This document shows, one piece after another, positions 9,114 to 18,780 of a stretch of 64,000 nt of DNA (positions are counted from its first letter, which is position 1; each line of letters begins with the position of its first letter). Source of the DNA: Bradyrhizobium genosp. L (GTDB lineage Bacteria > Pseudomonadota > Alphaproteobacteria > Rhizobiales > Xanthobacteraceae); NCBI RefSeq assembly GCF_015624485.1, contig NZ_CP061378.1:2852001-2916000 (forward strand), given 5' to 3'. The position numbers and the translations under genes were made by a program. The notes below the pieces were generated by a model that saw only the letters and a list, made by a program, of their open reading frames with translations, was not told the DNA's origin and did no database searches.

Positions 9114-10235
9114 GTGGGACTATTCGATCATCTGTTGCGCGATATCAGGAGCGTCGTCGATCGCGATGGCGGGCAGAACGCGATCCCGCCGCTCGATGGC
9201 GCGCTGAGCCCGAACGACCGGCTCGACACCGCGGTTGCGATCGGCGAGCCGCTCGCCGGGATCGACGATGTGATCGCCGACGGCGATGACGCGGTCTATG
9301 TCTCGGCAGGCCGAAACGTCTGGCGGTTCAGCGGCAACGGTTTTGCGACCCGCACACAGGTGGCCGAATTCGAAGACGACGCCGGCGGGCTGGCGCTGCA
9401 TCCGGACGGCCGGCTGCTGGTCTGTGTCGCGGGCATGGGACTTGCCGCGATCGACCCGGCGCAGCCCGCGCCGCGCTGGTGCGAGACCGCTGACGGCGGC
9501 GCGCTGACAGGTCTTCTCTCGGTTACCGCGGCTCCCGACGGTCGCATCTATGCGGTCGAGGGCAGCGTTGGACGTCGTCCCGCCGAATGGCGCCACGATC
9601 TGATGGAGAAGCGCTCGAACGGGCGCCTGATCGCGTTTGGTGCGGGCCTCGACAATCCACAAGTGCTGCTGCGTGGCCTGCCATATCCCTATGGTGTCAG
9701 CGTCGCCGCTGACGGCAAGAGCCTGTGGCTGACCGAAAGCTGGGCGCATCGGCTCAGCCGCTTCGCGCTCGGCGGCGACGGGCTCGGCGCCCGTGAGATC
9801 GTCGCCGGCAACATGCCCGGCTACCCGGCGCGGCTGCATTCGGATGGCCATGGCGGCCTGCTGCTCGGCCTGTTCGCGCGCCGCACCCATCTGATCGAGT
9901 TCGTGCTCAAGGAAGACGATTTCCGCGTGGAGATGATGGCGACGATGCCGCCGGACTATTGGGTGGCGCCAGCGCTGGCCGGCGGTGCCGATTGCCTGGA
10001 GCCGATGCAGATCGGCGGCGTCAAGGCGCTCGGCATCCAGAAGCCGTGGGCGCCGCCGCGCTCCTATGGCCTCGTGGTGCATCTCGACGCCGAGGGCGAG
10101 GCGGTCGACAGCCTGCACAGCCGCGCCGGCGGTCGCTTCCACGGCATCACCGCCGCCTGCGCCACGCCGCGCGGCCTGGTGATTGCCGCGCGCGGCACCG
10201 GGCGCCTGCTGCTCTACACGGGAGACCTGCGATGA
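9114..10235 (+). CDS. SMP-30/lactonase-like beta-propeller protein, apparently degenerate paralogue
   Basis: The GTG at 9114 follows GAGG and lies four bases after the fusion gene, so the two are translationally close. The 373-residue protein has no signal peptide, so it should be cytoplasmic. It shows the repeated propeller blades seen in the fusion (DAVYVSAGRNVWRFSG, LHPDGRLLVCVAGMGLAAID). Where the fusion has FPNGV and NPDNI, this protein has YPYGV and GYPARL, so two positions expected to bind metal are changed. It may be a non-catalytic sugar binder or have another activity. Its stop overlaps the ATPase start. Confidence 0.8.
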   Translation: MGLFDHLLRDIRSVVDRDGGQNAIPPLDGALSPNDRLDTAVAIGEPLAGIDDVIADGDDAVYVSAGRNVWRFSGNGFATRTQVAEFEDDAGGLALHPDGRLLVCVAGMGLAAIDPAQPAPRWCETADGGALTGLLSVTAAPDGRIYAVEGSVGRRPAEWRHDLMEKRSNGRLIAFGAGLDNPQVLLRGLPYPYGVSVAADGKSLWLTESWAHRLSRFALGGDGLGAREIVAGNMPGYPARLHSDGHGGLLLGLFARRTHLIEFVLKEDDFRVEMMATMPPDYWVAPALAGGADCLEPMQIGGVKALGIQKPWAPPRSYGLVVHLDAEGEAVDSLHSRAGGRFHGITAACATPRGLVIAARGTGRLLLYTGDLR

Positions 10236-11767
10236 ATGACGGCGTGATGCAGGCGAGCAAGGCTGAGACCGCGACCCGCGAGCCGGTGCTGCGGATCACC
10301 AGCGGCTCCAAGATCTATGGCGGCGTCCACGCCATCGAGGGCGTCAATTTCGATCTTTATCCCGGCGAGGTGCACGCGCTGGTCGGCGAGAACGGCGCCG
10401 GCAAGTCGACGCTGTGCAAGGCGATCGCCGGCGCGATCAATCTGACCTCCGGCGACTATCTGCTCGACGGCAAGCCTGCAAAATTCGAGCAGCCGCGCGA
10501 TGCGCTCGATGCCGGCATCTGCATGGTCTATCAAGAGACCAGCCTGGTGCCGACCATGACCGCGGCGCAGAACATCGAGCTCGGCAACGAGAAGCTGCTG
10601 ACGCGCTTCCGCACCCTGAACATCCAGGCCCAGCAATTGCTGCAGTCGCTCAACTTCCACGTCGATCCCGCGACGCCCGTGGCGCTGCTCGGCACCGCCA
10701 AGAAGCAGATGGTGGAGATCGCGCGCGCGATCTACAACAAGGCGCGCATCATCATTTTCGACGAACCGACCGCGTCGCTGACGCCGGAGGAGATCGTCCA
10801 CTTCTTCCATCTGGTGCGTGACCTGCGCGCCCGCGGCGTCTCCATCATCTACATCTCGCACGCGCTGGAAGAGTCCTTGCAGATCGCCGACCGCATCACC
10901 GTGCTGCGCGACGGCAAGCTCGTGATCACGGCGCCGGCCAAGCAGCTGACGCGCGATGCGCTGGTGCAGCACATGGTCGGGCGCGAGGTGGCGCAGGCGG
11001 TCTATGGCCGCAAGGAAAAGACCCACCAGCGCCGCGAGAAGGTGCTGACGGTCGAGAACGTCACCATGGGCATGGCGGTCAAGAACATGTCGTTCTCGGT
11101 CTATGCCGGCGAGGTGGTCGGCATCGCCGGCCTGATCGGCTCCGGCCGTACCGAGATCGCCAAGATCGTCTACGGCGCGCTGAAGCGCAATCTGGTCAAT
11201 GGCGGCACCATCCGGCTGCGCGGCAAGCCGATCCGCTACCGCGTGCCGCGCCAGGCGATCAACGACGGCATCGCCTACATCACCGAGGATCGCAAGGCCA
11301 ACGGCTTCTTCGAGACCATGGTGGTCGACGACAACGTCTATCTCGGCAGCCTCGCCACCCGCGCGGGGTGGAGTTTTCTGCTCTCGCGCGCCCGCCGCAG
11401 CAAGCTCGCCAATTACTGGGTCGAGCGGCTCAAGATCTCGGCGCTGCAGCGCAAGGCGAAGATCATCGAATTGTCCGGCGGCAACCAGCAGAAGGTGGTT
11501 CTGGCGAAGACGCTGGTGCAGGAGCCCTCGATCATCTTTTTCGACGAGCCGACTCGCGGCGTCGACGTCGGCACCATCCCGCACATCCACGGCGAGATCC
11601 GCCGCCTTGCCGACGAGGGCAAGGCGGTGGTGGTGATCTCGTCATACCTGCCGGAAATCCTCGCCGTCTCCGACCGCATCCTGGTCGCCCGCACCGGCCG
11701 CATCGTCGCCGAGTTCGACGCGGCGGATGCGACGCAGGACAAGATCCTGTACGCGGCGGTGCATTAA
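10232..11767 (+). CDS. sugar ABC transporter ATP-binding protein (two ATPase domains)
   Basis: ATG 10232 overlaps the previous stop as ATGA, and gives 511 residues, normal for the RbsA/MglA class. The first domain has Walker A GENGAGKST (about residue 52) and Walker B IIFDEPTASL, but a poor signature loop (LLGTAKKQMVE). The second domain has a degenerate Walker A (GLIGSGRTE), a full LSGGNQQK signature (about 413) and FFDEPTRGVDVG. This asymmetry is typical of the family. It energises the two permeases encoded upstream and is the last gene of the importer unit. Confidence 0.95.
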   Translation: MNDGVMQASKAETATREPVLRITSGSKIYGGVHAIEGVNFDLYPGEVHALVGENGAGKSTLCKAIAGAINLTSGDYLLDGKPAKFEQPRDALDAGICMVYQETSLVPTMTAAQNIELGNEKLLTRFRTLNIQAQQLLQSLNFHVDPATPVALLGTAKKQMVEIARAIYNKARIIIFDEPTASLTPEEIVHFFHLVRDLRARGVSIIYISHALEESLQIADRITVLRDGKLVITAPAKQLTRDALVQHMVGREVAQAVYGRKEKTHQRREKVLTVENVTMGMAVKNMSFSVYAGEVVGIAGLIGSGRTEIAKIVYGALKRNLVNGGTIRLRGKPIRYRVPRQAINDGIAYITEDRKANGFFETMVVDDNVYLGSLATRAGWSFLLSRARRSKLANYWVERLKISALQRKAKIIELSGGNQQKVVLAKTLVQEPSIIFFDEPTRGVDVGTIPHIHGEIRRLADEGKAVVVISSYLPEILAVSDRILVARTGRIVAEFDAADATQDKILYAAVH

Positions 11768-11779
11768 CCTCCTTCTTCC

Positions 11780-11880
11780 GTCACTCCGGGGCATGAAGCA
11801 TGAGGCCGGAGTCCATTGTGCCGCGGGTTCTGTGGCTCAATGGATTCCGGGCTCGCGCTACGCGCACCCCGGAATGACGA
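11780..11880. repeat. pair of dispersed intergenic palindromic repeats (ATTCCGGG type)
   Basis: A left element beginning GTCACTCCGGGGC and a right element ATTCCGGG...CCCCGGAAT (11844-11875) face each other in inverted orientation. This is the form of REP-like elements that litter bradyrhizobial intergenic DNA. It directly follows the ABC operon and may act as a transcript end or stability element. Confidence 0.6.
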
Positions 11881-11934
11881 GGAGAGGACGCCCCTCACTG
11901 CGGCAAGTGGTCCGGGTCGCGCCACCCATTCGAT

Positions 11935-12057
11935 GTCGTCCTGGCGAACGCCAGGACCCATTACCCCAAATGCCTTTTGTTGCATGACGCTGGGGCCGCG
12001 GTCCCTTGATCATCGAATTCGGTGGTGATGGGTCCTGGCTTTCGCCAGGATGACGGC
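11935..12057. repeat. inverted pair of GTCGTCCTGGCGAA-type intergenic repeats
   Basis: GTCGTCCTGGCGAACGCCAG at 11935 and its inverted partner CTGGCTTTCGCCAGGATGAC at 12035-12054 flank about 65 bases. Each half also forms its own short hairpin (CCTGGCG...CGCCAGG). It belongs to the same family as the pairs at 16545-16666 and 45826-45948. Confidence 0.7.
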
Positions 12058-12078
12058 AGTGGGCCGGGCTGCCGCCCC

Positions 12079-12108
12079 TTGACAATTATTTTAAGTATAA
12101 AATATTAT
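12079..12108 (+). promoter_or_regulatory. promoter with embedded MarR-type operator upstream of the anthraniloyl-CoA monooxygenase gene
   Basis: TTGACA (12079-12084) and TATTAT (12103-12108) are 18 bases apart. Between and over them lies an AT-rich motif (12084-12107) with arms TATTTTA / TAAAATA around AGTA. The same motif (AATTRYTTKAAGNNNAAA) recurs at 20067, 20148 and 21561. A repressor bound here would block RNA polymerase. The gene starts at 12176. Confidence 0.65.
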
Positions 12109-12175
12109 CCCTGCATCGGCTCCATGGGAACGCGCTCCGTCCGAGCTCCCGGGCGGCCGCCAACGGGAGATCGCC

Positions 12176-14488
12176 ATGCGCATCGTTTGCATTGGAGGCG
12201 GGCCGGCCGGGCTCTACTTCGGCATCCTGATGAAGATGCTGGATCCCGCGCACCGGATTTCCGTGGTCGAGCGCAACCGGCCCTACGACACGTTCGGGTT
12301 CGGCGTGGTGTTCTCCGACGCCACCATGGACAACATGCGCAAATGGGATCCGGTCACGGCTGATACGATCGAACAGGCATTCAATCACTGGGACGACATC
12401 GAGGTCCTGATCAAGGGCCGGCGGATGCGCACCACCGGCCATGGCTTCGTCGGCATCGGCCGCAAGCGGTTGCTGAACATTTTGCAAGCCAGGGCCGAGC
12501 AACTCGGTGTCGAATTGATCTTCGAGCGCGAGGTCAGTTCCGATCTTGAGTTCCCGGACGCCGACCTGATCGTCGCCTGCGACGGCGTCAACTCGAAGCT
12601 CCGCGTGAAGTATGAGAAAGACTTCCAGCCGGACATGCAGATGCGGCCGAACCGCTATATCTGGCTCGGGACGAACCGTCCGTTCGACGCCTTCACCTTC
12701 GATTTTCGCAAGACCGAGCACGGCTGGTTCCAGGCGCACATCTACAAGTTCGAGGAGGGCACGGCGACCTTCATCGTCGAGACGACCGAGGAGGCGTTTC
12801 TCGCCCACGGCCTCGACAAGATGGACCAGGACGGCTCGATCGCGTTCTGCGAGAACGTGTTCGCCGAGATCCTCGAGGGGCATCATCTGGTCTCCAACGC
12901 GCGGCATCTGCGCGGCTCGGCGTGGCTGTCATTCCCGCGGCTGATCTGCGGCAAGTGGACCGCGTTCAATGGCAGCAGCCATGTCGTGCTGATGGGCGAT
13001 GCTGCCCACACCGCGCATTTCGCGATCGGTTCGGGGACAAAGCTCGCGCTGGAAGACGCAATCGAACTGACCAACCAGTTCAAGCAACATGGCACGGCGC
13101 GCGAGACCATCCCTGCGGTGCTTCACGCTTATGAGGAGCTGCGCCGGGTCGACGTCGCGCGGATCCAGAACGCCGCGCGCAATGCAATGGAATGGTTCGA
13201 GGTGGTCGGCTCGCGCTATGCCGATACGCTGGAGCCGGAGCAGTTCATGTATTCGCTGCTGACCCGCTCACAACGCATCAGCCACGAGAACCTTCGCTTG
13301 CGCGACAAGGCCTGGCTCGAAGGCTACGAGCGTTGGTTCGCCGAGCACAACGGCGTGCCCGCGACCAATGATCGCGTCACGCCGCCGATGCTGACGCCGT
13401 TCAGCATCCGCGGTTTGTCGCTCAACAACCGCATCATCGTGTCGCCGATGGCGATGTATTCGGCGGAAGAGGGCGTGCCGGGCGACTTCCACCTGGTGCA
13501 TTTCGGCTCGCGCGCGCTCGGCGGTGCCGGGCTGATGTTCACCGAGATGACCTGCGTCTCGCCGGAAGCGCGGATCACGCCCGGCTGCTGCGGCTTGTGG
13601 AATGATGCGCAGACTGCGGCCTACAAGCGCATCGTCGACTTCGTGCATGGCAACTCGCAGGCCAAGATCGGCATCCAGCTCGGCCATGCCGGCCGCAAGG
13701 GCTCGACGCGGGTGGCCTGGGAGGGCATGGACGAGCCGCTGCCTGACGGCAATTGGCCGCTGGTCTCGGCATCGGCGGTTCCGTACCTGCCTGACGGGCA
13801 GGTGCCGGAGCCGATGACCCGCGCCGAGATGGACGAGGTGCGCGAGCAGTTCGTTGCAGCGGCCGAACGCGCGGCCACGGCCGGCTTCGATATTCTGGAA
13901 CTGCATTGTGCTCACGGCTACCTGCTGTCGAGCTTCCTGTCGCCGCTGACCAACCATCGCAGTGACGCGTATGGCGGATCGACCGAGAACCGCGCGCGCT
14001 ATCCGCTCGAGGTGTTCCGTGCGGTCCGTGCGGTGTGGCCGGCGGAGAAGCCGATGTCGGTGCGGCTGTCCTGTCACGACTGGGCCGAGGGCGGCAACAC
14101 GCCCGAGGATGCGCTGGCCTTTGCAAAACTGTTCAAGGAGGCCGGTGCCGATCTGATCGATTGCTCCTCCGGTCAGGTTTGGGCCGACGACCATCCGGTC
14201 TACGGCCGGCTCTACCAGACGCCGTTCGCCGACAAGATCCGCAACGAGGTCGGCATCGCCACCATCGCGGTCGGCGCCATCTCGGAGGCCGATCACGCCA
14301 ACTCGATCATCGCCGCCGGCCGCGCCGATCTCTGCGCCATCGCACGGCCGCATCTCGCCGATCCGGTCTGGACGCTGCATGAGGCGGCCAAGATCGGGGT
14401 GACATCGATTGCCTGGCCGAAGCAGTATCAGTCGGGCAAGTCGCAATATGAGGCCAACCTCCAGCGCGCCGCCGGAGCAAAGTCATGA
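12176..14488 (+). CDS. bifunctional anthraniloyl-CoA (2-aminobenzoyl-CoA) monooxygenase/reductase, also annotated salicylyl-CoA 5-hydroxylase/oxidoreductase
   Basis: The 770-residue protein joins two flavoenzymes. Residues 1-about 380 are an FAD monooxygenase of the salicylate-hydroxylase type (GGGPAG at 7-12; [19 protein letters not shown] near 280). Residues about 400-765 are an old-yellow-enzyme domain (HAGRKGS, and [15 protein letters not shown] near 576). This architecture and length match the Azoarcus evansii 2-aminobenzoyl-CoA monooxygenase/reductase, which hydroxylates and then reduces the ring of anthraniloyl-CoA without oxygenolytic cleavage. A CoA ligase suited to making that substrate lies 9 kb downstream. 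The start follows CGGGAGA. The next gene overlaps its stop. Confidence 0.88.
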   Translation: MRIVCIGGGPAGLYFGILMKMLDPAHRISVVERNRPYDTFGFGVVFSDATMDNMRKWDPVTADTIEQAFNHWDDIEVLIKGRRMRTTGHGFVGIGRKRLLNILQARAEQLGVELIFEREVSSDLEFPDADLIVACDGVNSKLRVKYEKDFQPDMQMRPNRYIWLGTNRPFDAFTFDFRKTEHGWFQAHIYKFEEGTATFIVETTEEAFLAHGLDKMDQDGSIAFCENVFAEILEGHHLVSNARHLRGSAWLSFPRLICGKWTAFNGSSHVVLMGDAAHTAHFAIGSGTKLALEDAIELTNQFKQHGTARETIPAVLHAYEELRRVDVARIQNAARNAMEWFEVVGSRYADTLEPEQFMYSLLTRSQRISHENLRLRDKAWLEGYERWFAEHNGVPATNDRVTPPMLTPFSIRGLSLNNRIIVSPMAMYSAEEGVPGDFHLVHFGSRALGGAGLMFTEMTCVSPEARITPGCCGLWNDAQTAAYKRIVDFVHGNSQAKIGIQLGHAGRKGSTRVAWEGMDEPLPDGNWPLVSASAVPYLPDGQVPEPMTRAEMDEVREQFVAAAERAATAGFDILELHCAHGYLLSSFLSPLTNHRSDAYGGSTENRARYPLEVFRAVRAVWPAEKPMSVRLSCHDWAEGGNTPEDALAFAKLFKEAGADLIDCSSGQVWADDHPVYGRLYQTPFADKIRNEVGIATIAVGAISEADHANSIIAAGRADLCAIARPHLADPVWTLHEAAKIGVTSIAWPKQYQSGKSQYEANLQRAAGAKS

Positions 14489-15264
14489 TGCGGTTCTGGC
14501 CCAATGCCCATGCTCTCGTCACCGGAGCTGGCTCCGGCATCGGTGCCGCGACGGCGATTGCGCTGGCAAGGGCCGGCGTCCGCGTCAGCATCGCCGGGCG
14601 CCGGATCGACGCGCTCAAGGCGACGGCATCGTCGCTTGGCGAAAACGCAGGCGCCGTCGTGGCGATCGACGTAACGGATGAAGCCGCCGTGCATCGCGGC
14701 GTTACAGAGATCGAGGCCGAGGCAGGCCCGATCGATATCCTCGTCAACAATGCCGGCAAGGCCGGCAGCGCTCCGTTCGACAAGACCGGCGCCGCGCTGT
14801 GGGCGGAGATGCTGGCGAGCAATCTCTCCAGCGTCTTTCTGGTGACGCATGCGGCGCTGCCCGGCATGGCCAAGCGCGGCCGCGGCCGCGTCATCAACGT
14901 CGCTTCGACCGCAGGCCTGACGGGCTACGCCTACGTCTCCGCCTATGTCGCGGCCAAGCATGGTGTCGTCGGCCTGACGCGGTCGCTGGCGCTGGAATAT
15001 GCCCGGCGCGGCGTCACCGTGAATGCGGTCTGTCCGGGCTATACCGACACGCCGCTGGTCGCCGGGGCCGCCGCCAATATCGTTGCCAAGACCGGGCGCA
15101 GCGAGGACGAGGCACGCGCGGCGCTGGCAAAGGTCAATCCGATGCAGCGGCTGGTGACGCCGGACGAGGTCGCCGATGCGATCCTCTGGCTCGCCTCCGA
15201 AGGCGCCGCATCGATCAACGGACAAGCCGTCGCGGTTGCCGGCGGCGAAGTCTTTACCGGGTGA
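14485..15264 (+). CDS. short-chain dehydrogenase/reductase, probable 3-hydroxyacyl-CoA dehydrogenase step
   Basis: A 259-residue classical SDR: NAD(P) motif TGAGSGIG (about 14-21), NNAG, a catalytic Ser about 13 residues before YVAAK, and PGYTDTPL after it. ATGA overlap with the monooxygenase gene gives translational coupling, so it very likely acts on the ring-reduced CoA product. In A. evansii the non-aromatic intermediate is thought to be degraded by beta-oxidation-like steps, and this enzyme fits the hydroxyacyl dehydrogenase. ATG at 14485 or 14488 could be used. Its precise substrate is inferred from position only. Confidence 0.85.
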   Translation: MMRFWPNAHALVTGAGSGIGAATAIALARAGVRVSIAGRRIDALKATASSLGENAGAVVAIDVTDEAAVHRGVTEIEAEAGPIDILVNNAGKAGSAPFDKTGAALWAEMLASNLSSVFLVTHAALPGMAKRGRGRVINVASTAGLTGYAYVSAYVAAKHGVVGLTRSLALEYARRGVTVNAVCPGYTDTPLVAGAAANIVAKTGRSEDEARAALAKVNPMQRLVTPDEVADAILWLASEGAASINGQAVAVAGGEVFTG

Positions 15265-15275
15265 AGGAACATGCG

Positions 15276-16115
15276 ATGTCCGAAATGAAAGCAAAACTCC
15301 GTCCGTTCAAGGACTATCCCGCAAAGCACTTCCGCTGGTCGACCGAGGACAGCGGCCGCGTCGCGACCATCACGTTGAACCGGCCGGACAAGAAGAACCC
15401 GCTGACCTTCGAGTCCTACGAGGAGCTGCGCGATCTCTTCACTAATCTCAGATATGCATCCGACGTCCGCTCGATCGTGCTGACCGGCGCCGACGGCAAT
15501 TTCTGCTCCGGCGGCGACGTGTTCGAGATCATCGAGCCGTTGACGCGGATGACGATGCCGGACCTGCTCGCCTTCACCCGGATGACCGGCGAGGTGGTGC
15601 GCGCGATGCGCAAATGCCCGCAGATCATCGTCGCCGCGATCGACGGCATCTGCGCCGGTGCCGGCGCGATGCTGGCGCTCGCTTCCGACCTCCGGCTGGC
15701 GACGCCGCAGGCCAAGACCGCGTTCCTGTTCACACGTGTGGGCCTCGCCGGCGCCGACATGGGCGCCTGCGGATTGCTGCCGCGCGTGATCGGGCAGGGC
15801 CGCGCGGCCGACCTGCTTTACACGGGACGCGCGATGAGCGCCGAGGAAGGACAGGCGTGGGGCTTCCACAACCGCCTCGTGCCTTCGGCGGAGCTTGCCG
15901 GCGCCGCGCACGATTTGGCGCGCTCGCTCGCGGACGGGCCATGGTTCGCACATGGCGTGACCAAGACCATGTTCAACCAGGAATGGGCGATGGGCGTCGA
16001 CGAGATGATCGAGTCGGAAGCGCAGGCGCAGGCGATCTGCATGGTGACCGGCGACTTCCGCCGCGCCTTCGAGGCGTTCGCCGCCAAGCAGAAGCCGGCC
16101 TTTGAGGGCAATTGA
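15276..16115 (+). CDS. enoyl-CoA hydratase/isomerase family protein
   Basis: The start ATG 15276 ([11 protein letters not shown]) follows GAAGGA; the frame is open further upstream only as a shadow of the SDR gene. The 279-residue crotonase shows [13 protein letters not shown] (oxyanion-hole region, near residue 75) and [20 protein letters not shown]. It has the family's trimer-forming helical C-terminus. In this operon it would hydrate, isomerise or open the alicyclic CoA ester made from anthraniloyl-CoA. Ring opening by a crotonase is a possibility that the sequence alone cannot settle. Confidence 0.9.
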   Translation: MSEMKAKLRPFKDYPAKHFRWSTEDSGRVATITLNRPDKKNPLTFESYEELRDLFTNLRYASDVRSIVLTGADGNFCSGGDVFEIIEPLTRMTMPDLLAFTRMTGEVVRAMRKCPQIIVAAIDGICAGAGAMLALASDLRLATPQAKTAFLFTRVGLAGADMGACGLLPRVIGQGRAADLLYTGRAMSAEEGQAWGFHNRLVPSAELAGAAHDLARSLADGPWFAHGVTKTMFNQEWAMGVDEMIESEAQAQAICMVTGDFRRAFEAFAAKQKPAFEGN

Positions 16116-16116
16116 G

Positions 16117-16512
16117 ATGAACCAGATTTTGCAACCGGACGGATGGGCGAAGCCGAGCGGCTACGCCAACGGCATCGCCGCGCGCGGCAAGCAGATATTC
16201 ATCGCCGGCCAGATTGGCTGGAGCGGGCAATGCGTGTTCGAGAGCGATGATCTGGTCGCGCAGATCGGCCAGACCCTGCGCAACATCGTCGCGGTGGCGG
16301 CGGCGGGCGGCGCGGGCCCTGAGCACATCGTGTCGATGACCTGGTATCTGCTCGATCGCAAGGAATACTCCGCGCGGCTGAAAGAGATCGGCGTCGTCTA
16401 CCGCGACGTCATCGGTCGGCGCTTTCCGGCGATGACTGCGATCCAGGTCGCCGGCCTGATCGAGGACCGCGCCAAGGTGGAAATCCAGGCGATCGCGGTG
16501 GTGCCGGATTGA
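16117..16512 (+). CDS. RidA/YjgF/UK114-family protein lacking the usual catalytic arginine
   Basis: A 131-residue single-domain Rid protein (FIAGQIGWS, VVYRDVIGRRFPAMT, KVEIQAIAVVPD). RidA enzymes hydrolyse reactive enamine/imine intermediates using an Arg in the motif FPARS. Here the matching residue is Met106 (FPAMT), as in Rid subfamilies that lack the imine deaminase activity. ATG 16117 begins two bases after the hydratase stop. A Rid protein in an amino-aromatic pathway suggests handling of the 2-amino or imine group after ring reduction, but the lost Arg argues against simple RidA chemistry. Confidence 0.88.
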   Translation: MNQILQPDGWAKPSGYANGIAARGKQIFIAGQIGWSGQCVFESDDLVAQIGQTLRNIVAVAAAGGAGPEHIVSMTWYLLDRKEYSARLKEIGVVYRDVIGRRFPAMTAIQVAGLIEDRAKVEIQAIAVVPD

Positions 16513-16544
16513 CGATGATGCCCAAGTGGCATCAAACGTGCAGC

Positions 16545-16666
16545 GTCGTCCCGGCGAAGGCCGGGACCCATAACCACCGAGCGTCATTACTGCGTGCCGG
16601 TGGAACGACGAGCTCCCTCCGCAGCATCCGCCGCGGAGTATGGGTCCCGGCCTTCGCCGGGACGAC
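16545..16666. repeat. perfect inverted pair of GTCGTCCCGGCGAAGG-type repeats
   Basis: The 26 bases at 16545-16570 are the exact reverse complement of 16641-16666, with about 70 bases between. Each half also folds on itself (CCCGGCGAAGGCCGGG). The left half matches the copy at 45826 with a single change over about 33 bases. It closes the operon that ends with the Rid gene. The remaining bases to 16864 hold no gene. Confidence 0.8.
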
Positions 16667-16864
16667 AGCGGAGAATGCGGCGCCGCTTGCACGTCGGGGT
16701 GACGGGAATAGATGAGAATGCGATGAAGCAATGTTAATCCTAAGCCCAAACAGAGCAGGCCTGCCCTAGTCCTGCACGACAAACCCGCTTGCGGCCCGGC
16801 AAGAGGCCATGCGACCCTAGGCCTGGCTGGTTAACCGTCCTGTGTTCGAGTGGAGTAGCGGACG

Positions 16865-18106
16865 ATGAAGGCGATTATCGTCGGAGGCGGCATCGGAGGC
16901 CTCACCACCGCATTGATGCTGCGTGCGCGCGGCATCGCTTGTGAGCTGTACGAGCAGTCCGACACCATCCGCGAGCTCGGCGTCGGCATCAACACGCTGC
17001 CGCATGCGATCCGCGAGCTGGCCGGGCTTGGCCTGCTCGACAAGCTCGATGATGTCGCGATCCGCACCTACGAATTGTTCTACTTGACCCGGCATGGCCA
17101 GCAGGTCTGGCACGAGAAGCGCGGGCTCGACGCCGGCCATGACGTGCCGCAATTCTCGATCCACCGCGGCCGCCTGCAAGGCGTGATCCATCAGGCCGTG
17201 ATCGACCGGCTCGGTGCGGATGCGATCCGGACCGGCTGCCGGCTCGGCTCGTTCACGCAGGATGAGGGCGGCGTCTCGGCGTTTTTCTTCGATCGCGCGG
17301 GCAGCCATGTGCACACCGCGCGCGGCGACATCCTGATCGGCGCCGACGGCATTCATTCCAAGGTGCGCGAGACGCTGTTTCCGGACGAAGGCGGCCCGTG
17401 CTGGAACGGGCTGATGCTGTGGCGCGGCGCGACCGACTGGCCGGCTTTCCTGACCGGGCGCTCGATGATCATTGCCGGTGGGCTGAATGCAAAGGCCGTG
17501 ATCTACCCGATCGCGCCGGGTTCGAGCCCGGCAAGCCGGCTGACCAATTGGGCGGTGCTGGTGCGGATCGGCGACGGCTCTTCGCCACCGCCGCGCCGTG
17601 AGGGCTGGTCGAATCTCGGCCGGCGCGAGGAGATGATGCCTTACGTCACGAGCTTCTCGATCCCGCAGGTGGATTTCACCGGGCTGATCAGGGCGACGCC
17701 GGAGTTCTGGGAGTATCCGTGCTGCGACCGCGATCCCTTGCCGTACTGGTCGAGCGGCCGCGTCACGCTGCTCGGCGACGCCGCGCATCCGATGTATCCG
17801 GTCGGTTCGAACGGCGCTTCGCAGGCGATCCTCGATGCGCGCTGCCTTGCGGACGCGCTGGCGCGCGCCGAGCATCCGCGCCAGGCGCTAACGGCCTATG
17901 AGCGGCAGCGGCTGCCGATGACCGCCGACGTCGTCGCTTCCAATCGCCGCGGCGGCCCCGAGGGCGTGATCGACGCGGTCGAGCAGCTCGCTCCGCAGGG
18001 CTTCACAGACGTCGATACGATCCTCAACTACGAAGCCCGCGAGGCGATCGTGCGCGGCTATGCCGCCAAGGCCGGCTTCGCCGCGCGCGTGGTGGCGCGG
18101 CAGTAA
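16865..18106 (+). CDS. FAD-dependent monooxygenase (PhzS / 3-hydroxybenzoate 6-hydroxylase-like)
   Basis: The 413-residue group A flavoprotein hydroxylase has the FAD motif GGGIGGL (about 7-13), the DG motif GADGIHSKVRETLF (about 160), and the GD motif LLGDAAHPMYPVGSNGASQA (about 300). It would use NAD(P)H and O2 to hydroxylate an aromatic or heteroaromatic ring. It lies between anthranilate genes, so its substrate may be a precursor feeding the pathway, for example an indole or kynurenine derivative; that is inference. It is flanked on both sides by repeat elements and may be transcribed alone. Confidence 0.85.
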   Translation: MKAIIVGGGIGGLTTALMLRARGIACELYEQSDTIRELGVGINTLPHAIRELAGLGLLDKLDDVAIRTYELFYLTRHGQQVWHEKRGLDAGHDVPQFSIHRGRLQGVIHQAVIDRLGADAIRTGCRLGSFTQDEGGVSAFFFDRAGSHVHTARGDILIGADGIHSKVRETLFPDEGGPCWNGLMLWRGATDWPAFLTGRSMIIAGGLNAKAVIYPIAPGSSPASRLTNWAVLVRIGDGSSPPPRREGWSNLGRREEMMPYVTSFSIPQVDFTGLIRATPEFWEYPCCDRDPLPYWSSGRVTLLGDAAHPMYPVGSNGASQAILDARCLADALARAEHPRQALTAYERQRLPMTADVVASNRRGGPEGVIDAVEQLAPQGFTDVDTILNYEAREAIVRGYAAKAGFAARVVARQ

Positions 18107-18170
18107 TTCAGACGGAGACGGCGTTATCCGTCACCCTAAGAGGATGCGAGGATCTATCCTTGCCCACGGG

Positions 18171-18273
18171 TGTCATCGCCCGGCTTGACCGGGCGACCCA
18201 GTACGCCGCGGCCGCTCGGCTCAATCACAACTGCCTCTGGAATACTGGATCACCCGCATGCGCGGGTGACGAC
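18171..18273. repeat. inverted pair of short palindromic repeats (CGCCCGGCTTGACCGGGCG type)
   Basis: TGTCATCGCCCGGCTTGACC (18171-18190) continues into GGGCGACCCAGTA. The facing element TACTGGATCACCCGCATGCG (18243-18262) continues into CGGGTGACGAC. The ends CCAGTA / TACTGG are complementary, and each half contains its own hairpin. It separates the monooxygenase gene from the convergent cupin gene; nothing else is seen in 18107-18304. Confidence 0.6.
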
Positions 18274-18304
18274 ACCGAGTAAGCTGAGCATCCGTTACCA
18301 TACG

Positions 18305-18757
18305 CTAACCGGGCGGCGGCGGCAGGAAGTGGATGTTGTGCTCGGCGGCGAGCCGCACCACGTCGTCCGGGTTCTGCTCCTTCATGTTGTGGATCGCCCA
18401 GAACAGGTCGTAGAGCCTGCGGGTCGGCGACACCCAGAACAGCGTCTTGGCCGGCTGCTGCGACTTGTTGAAGATGCCGTGCGGCTTTCCCATCGGCAGC
18501 CGCACCAGGTCGCCGGGCGTCGCAGATTCATCGGCGCCATCGAGAAAGAAATCGAGCTTGCCCTCGAGGATGTAGAGATACTCATCCTGGTCGGGATGGA
18601 TGTGCGGCGGCACGAAGGTGCCGGGCGGAAAGGTCGCGTGCCAGGAGAAGGAATGCTCGCTGCGGGTCTTCGGCACATAGATCTGGCCGAGGATGTTCCA
18701 GGAGATGCCCTGGATGCCCTCATTGGCGCGGGTGATGCCGGCGATCTCGTCTTTCAT
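18305..18757 (-). CDS. cupin-domain protein
   Basis: A 150-residue single-cupin protein. Metal-binding motif 1 is clear (PPHIHPDQDEYLYILEGKLD: His, His, Glu), and the second motif includes PHGIFN. Start ATG 18757 is preceded by AGGAGA. It is 23 bases downstream of the solute-binding-protein gene on the same strand, so both are probably cotranscribed. Small cupins near aromatic catabolism genes are often dioxygenases, isomerases or binding proteins; the sequence does not decide which. The C-terminus is Pro-rich (PPPPG). Confidence 0.8.
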   Translation of the reverse strand: MKDEIAGITRANEGIQGISWNILGQIYVPKTRSEHSFSWHATFPPGTFVPPHIHPDQDEYLYILEGKLDFFLDGADESATPGDLVRLPMGKPHGIFNKSQQPAKTLFWVSPTRRLYDLFWAIHNMKEQNPDDVVRLAAEHNIHFLPPPPG

Positions 18758-18780
18758 GATTGCGTCTCCTGTTGTGGACG

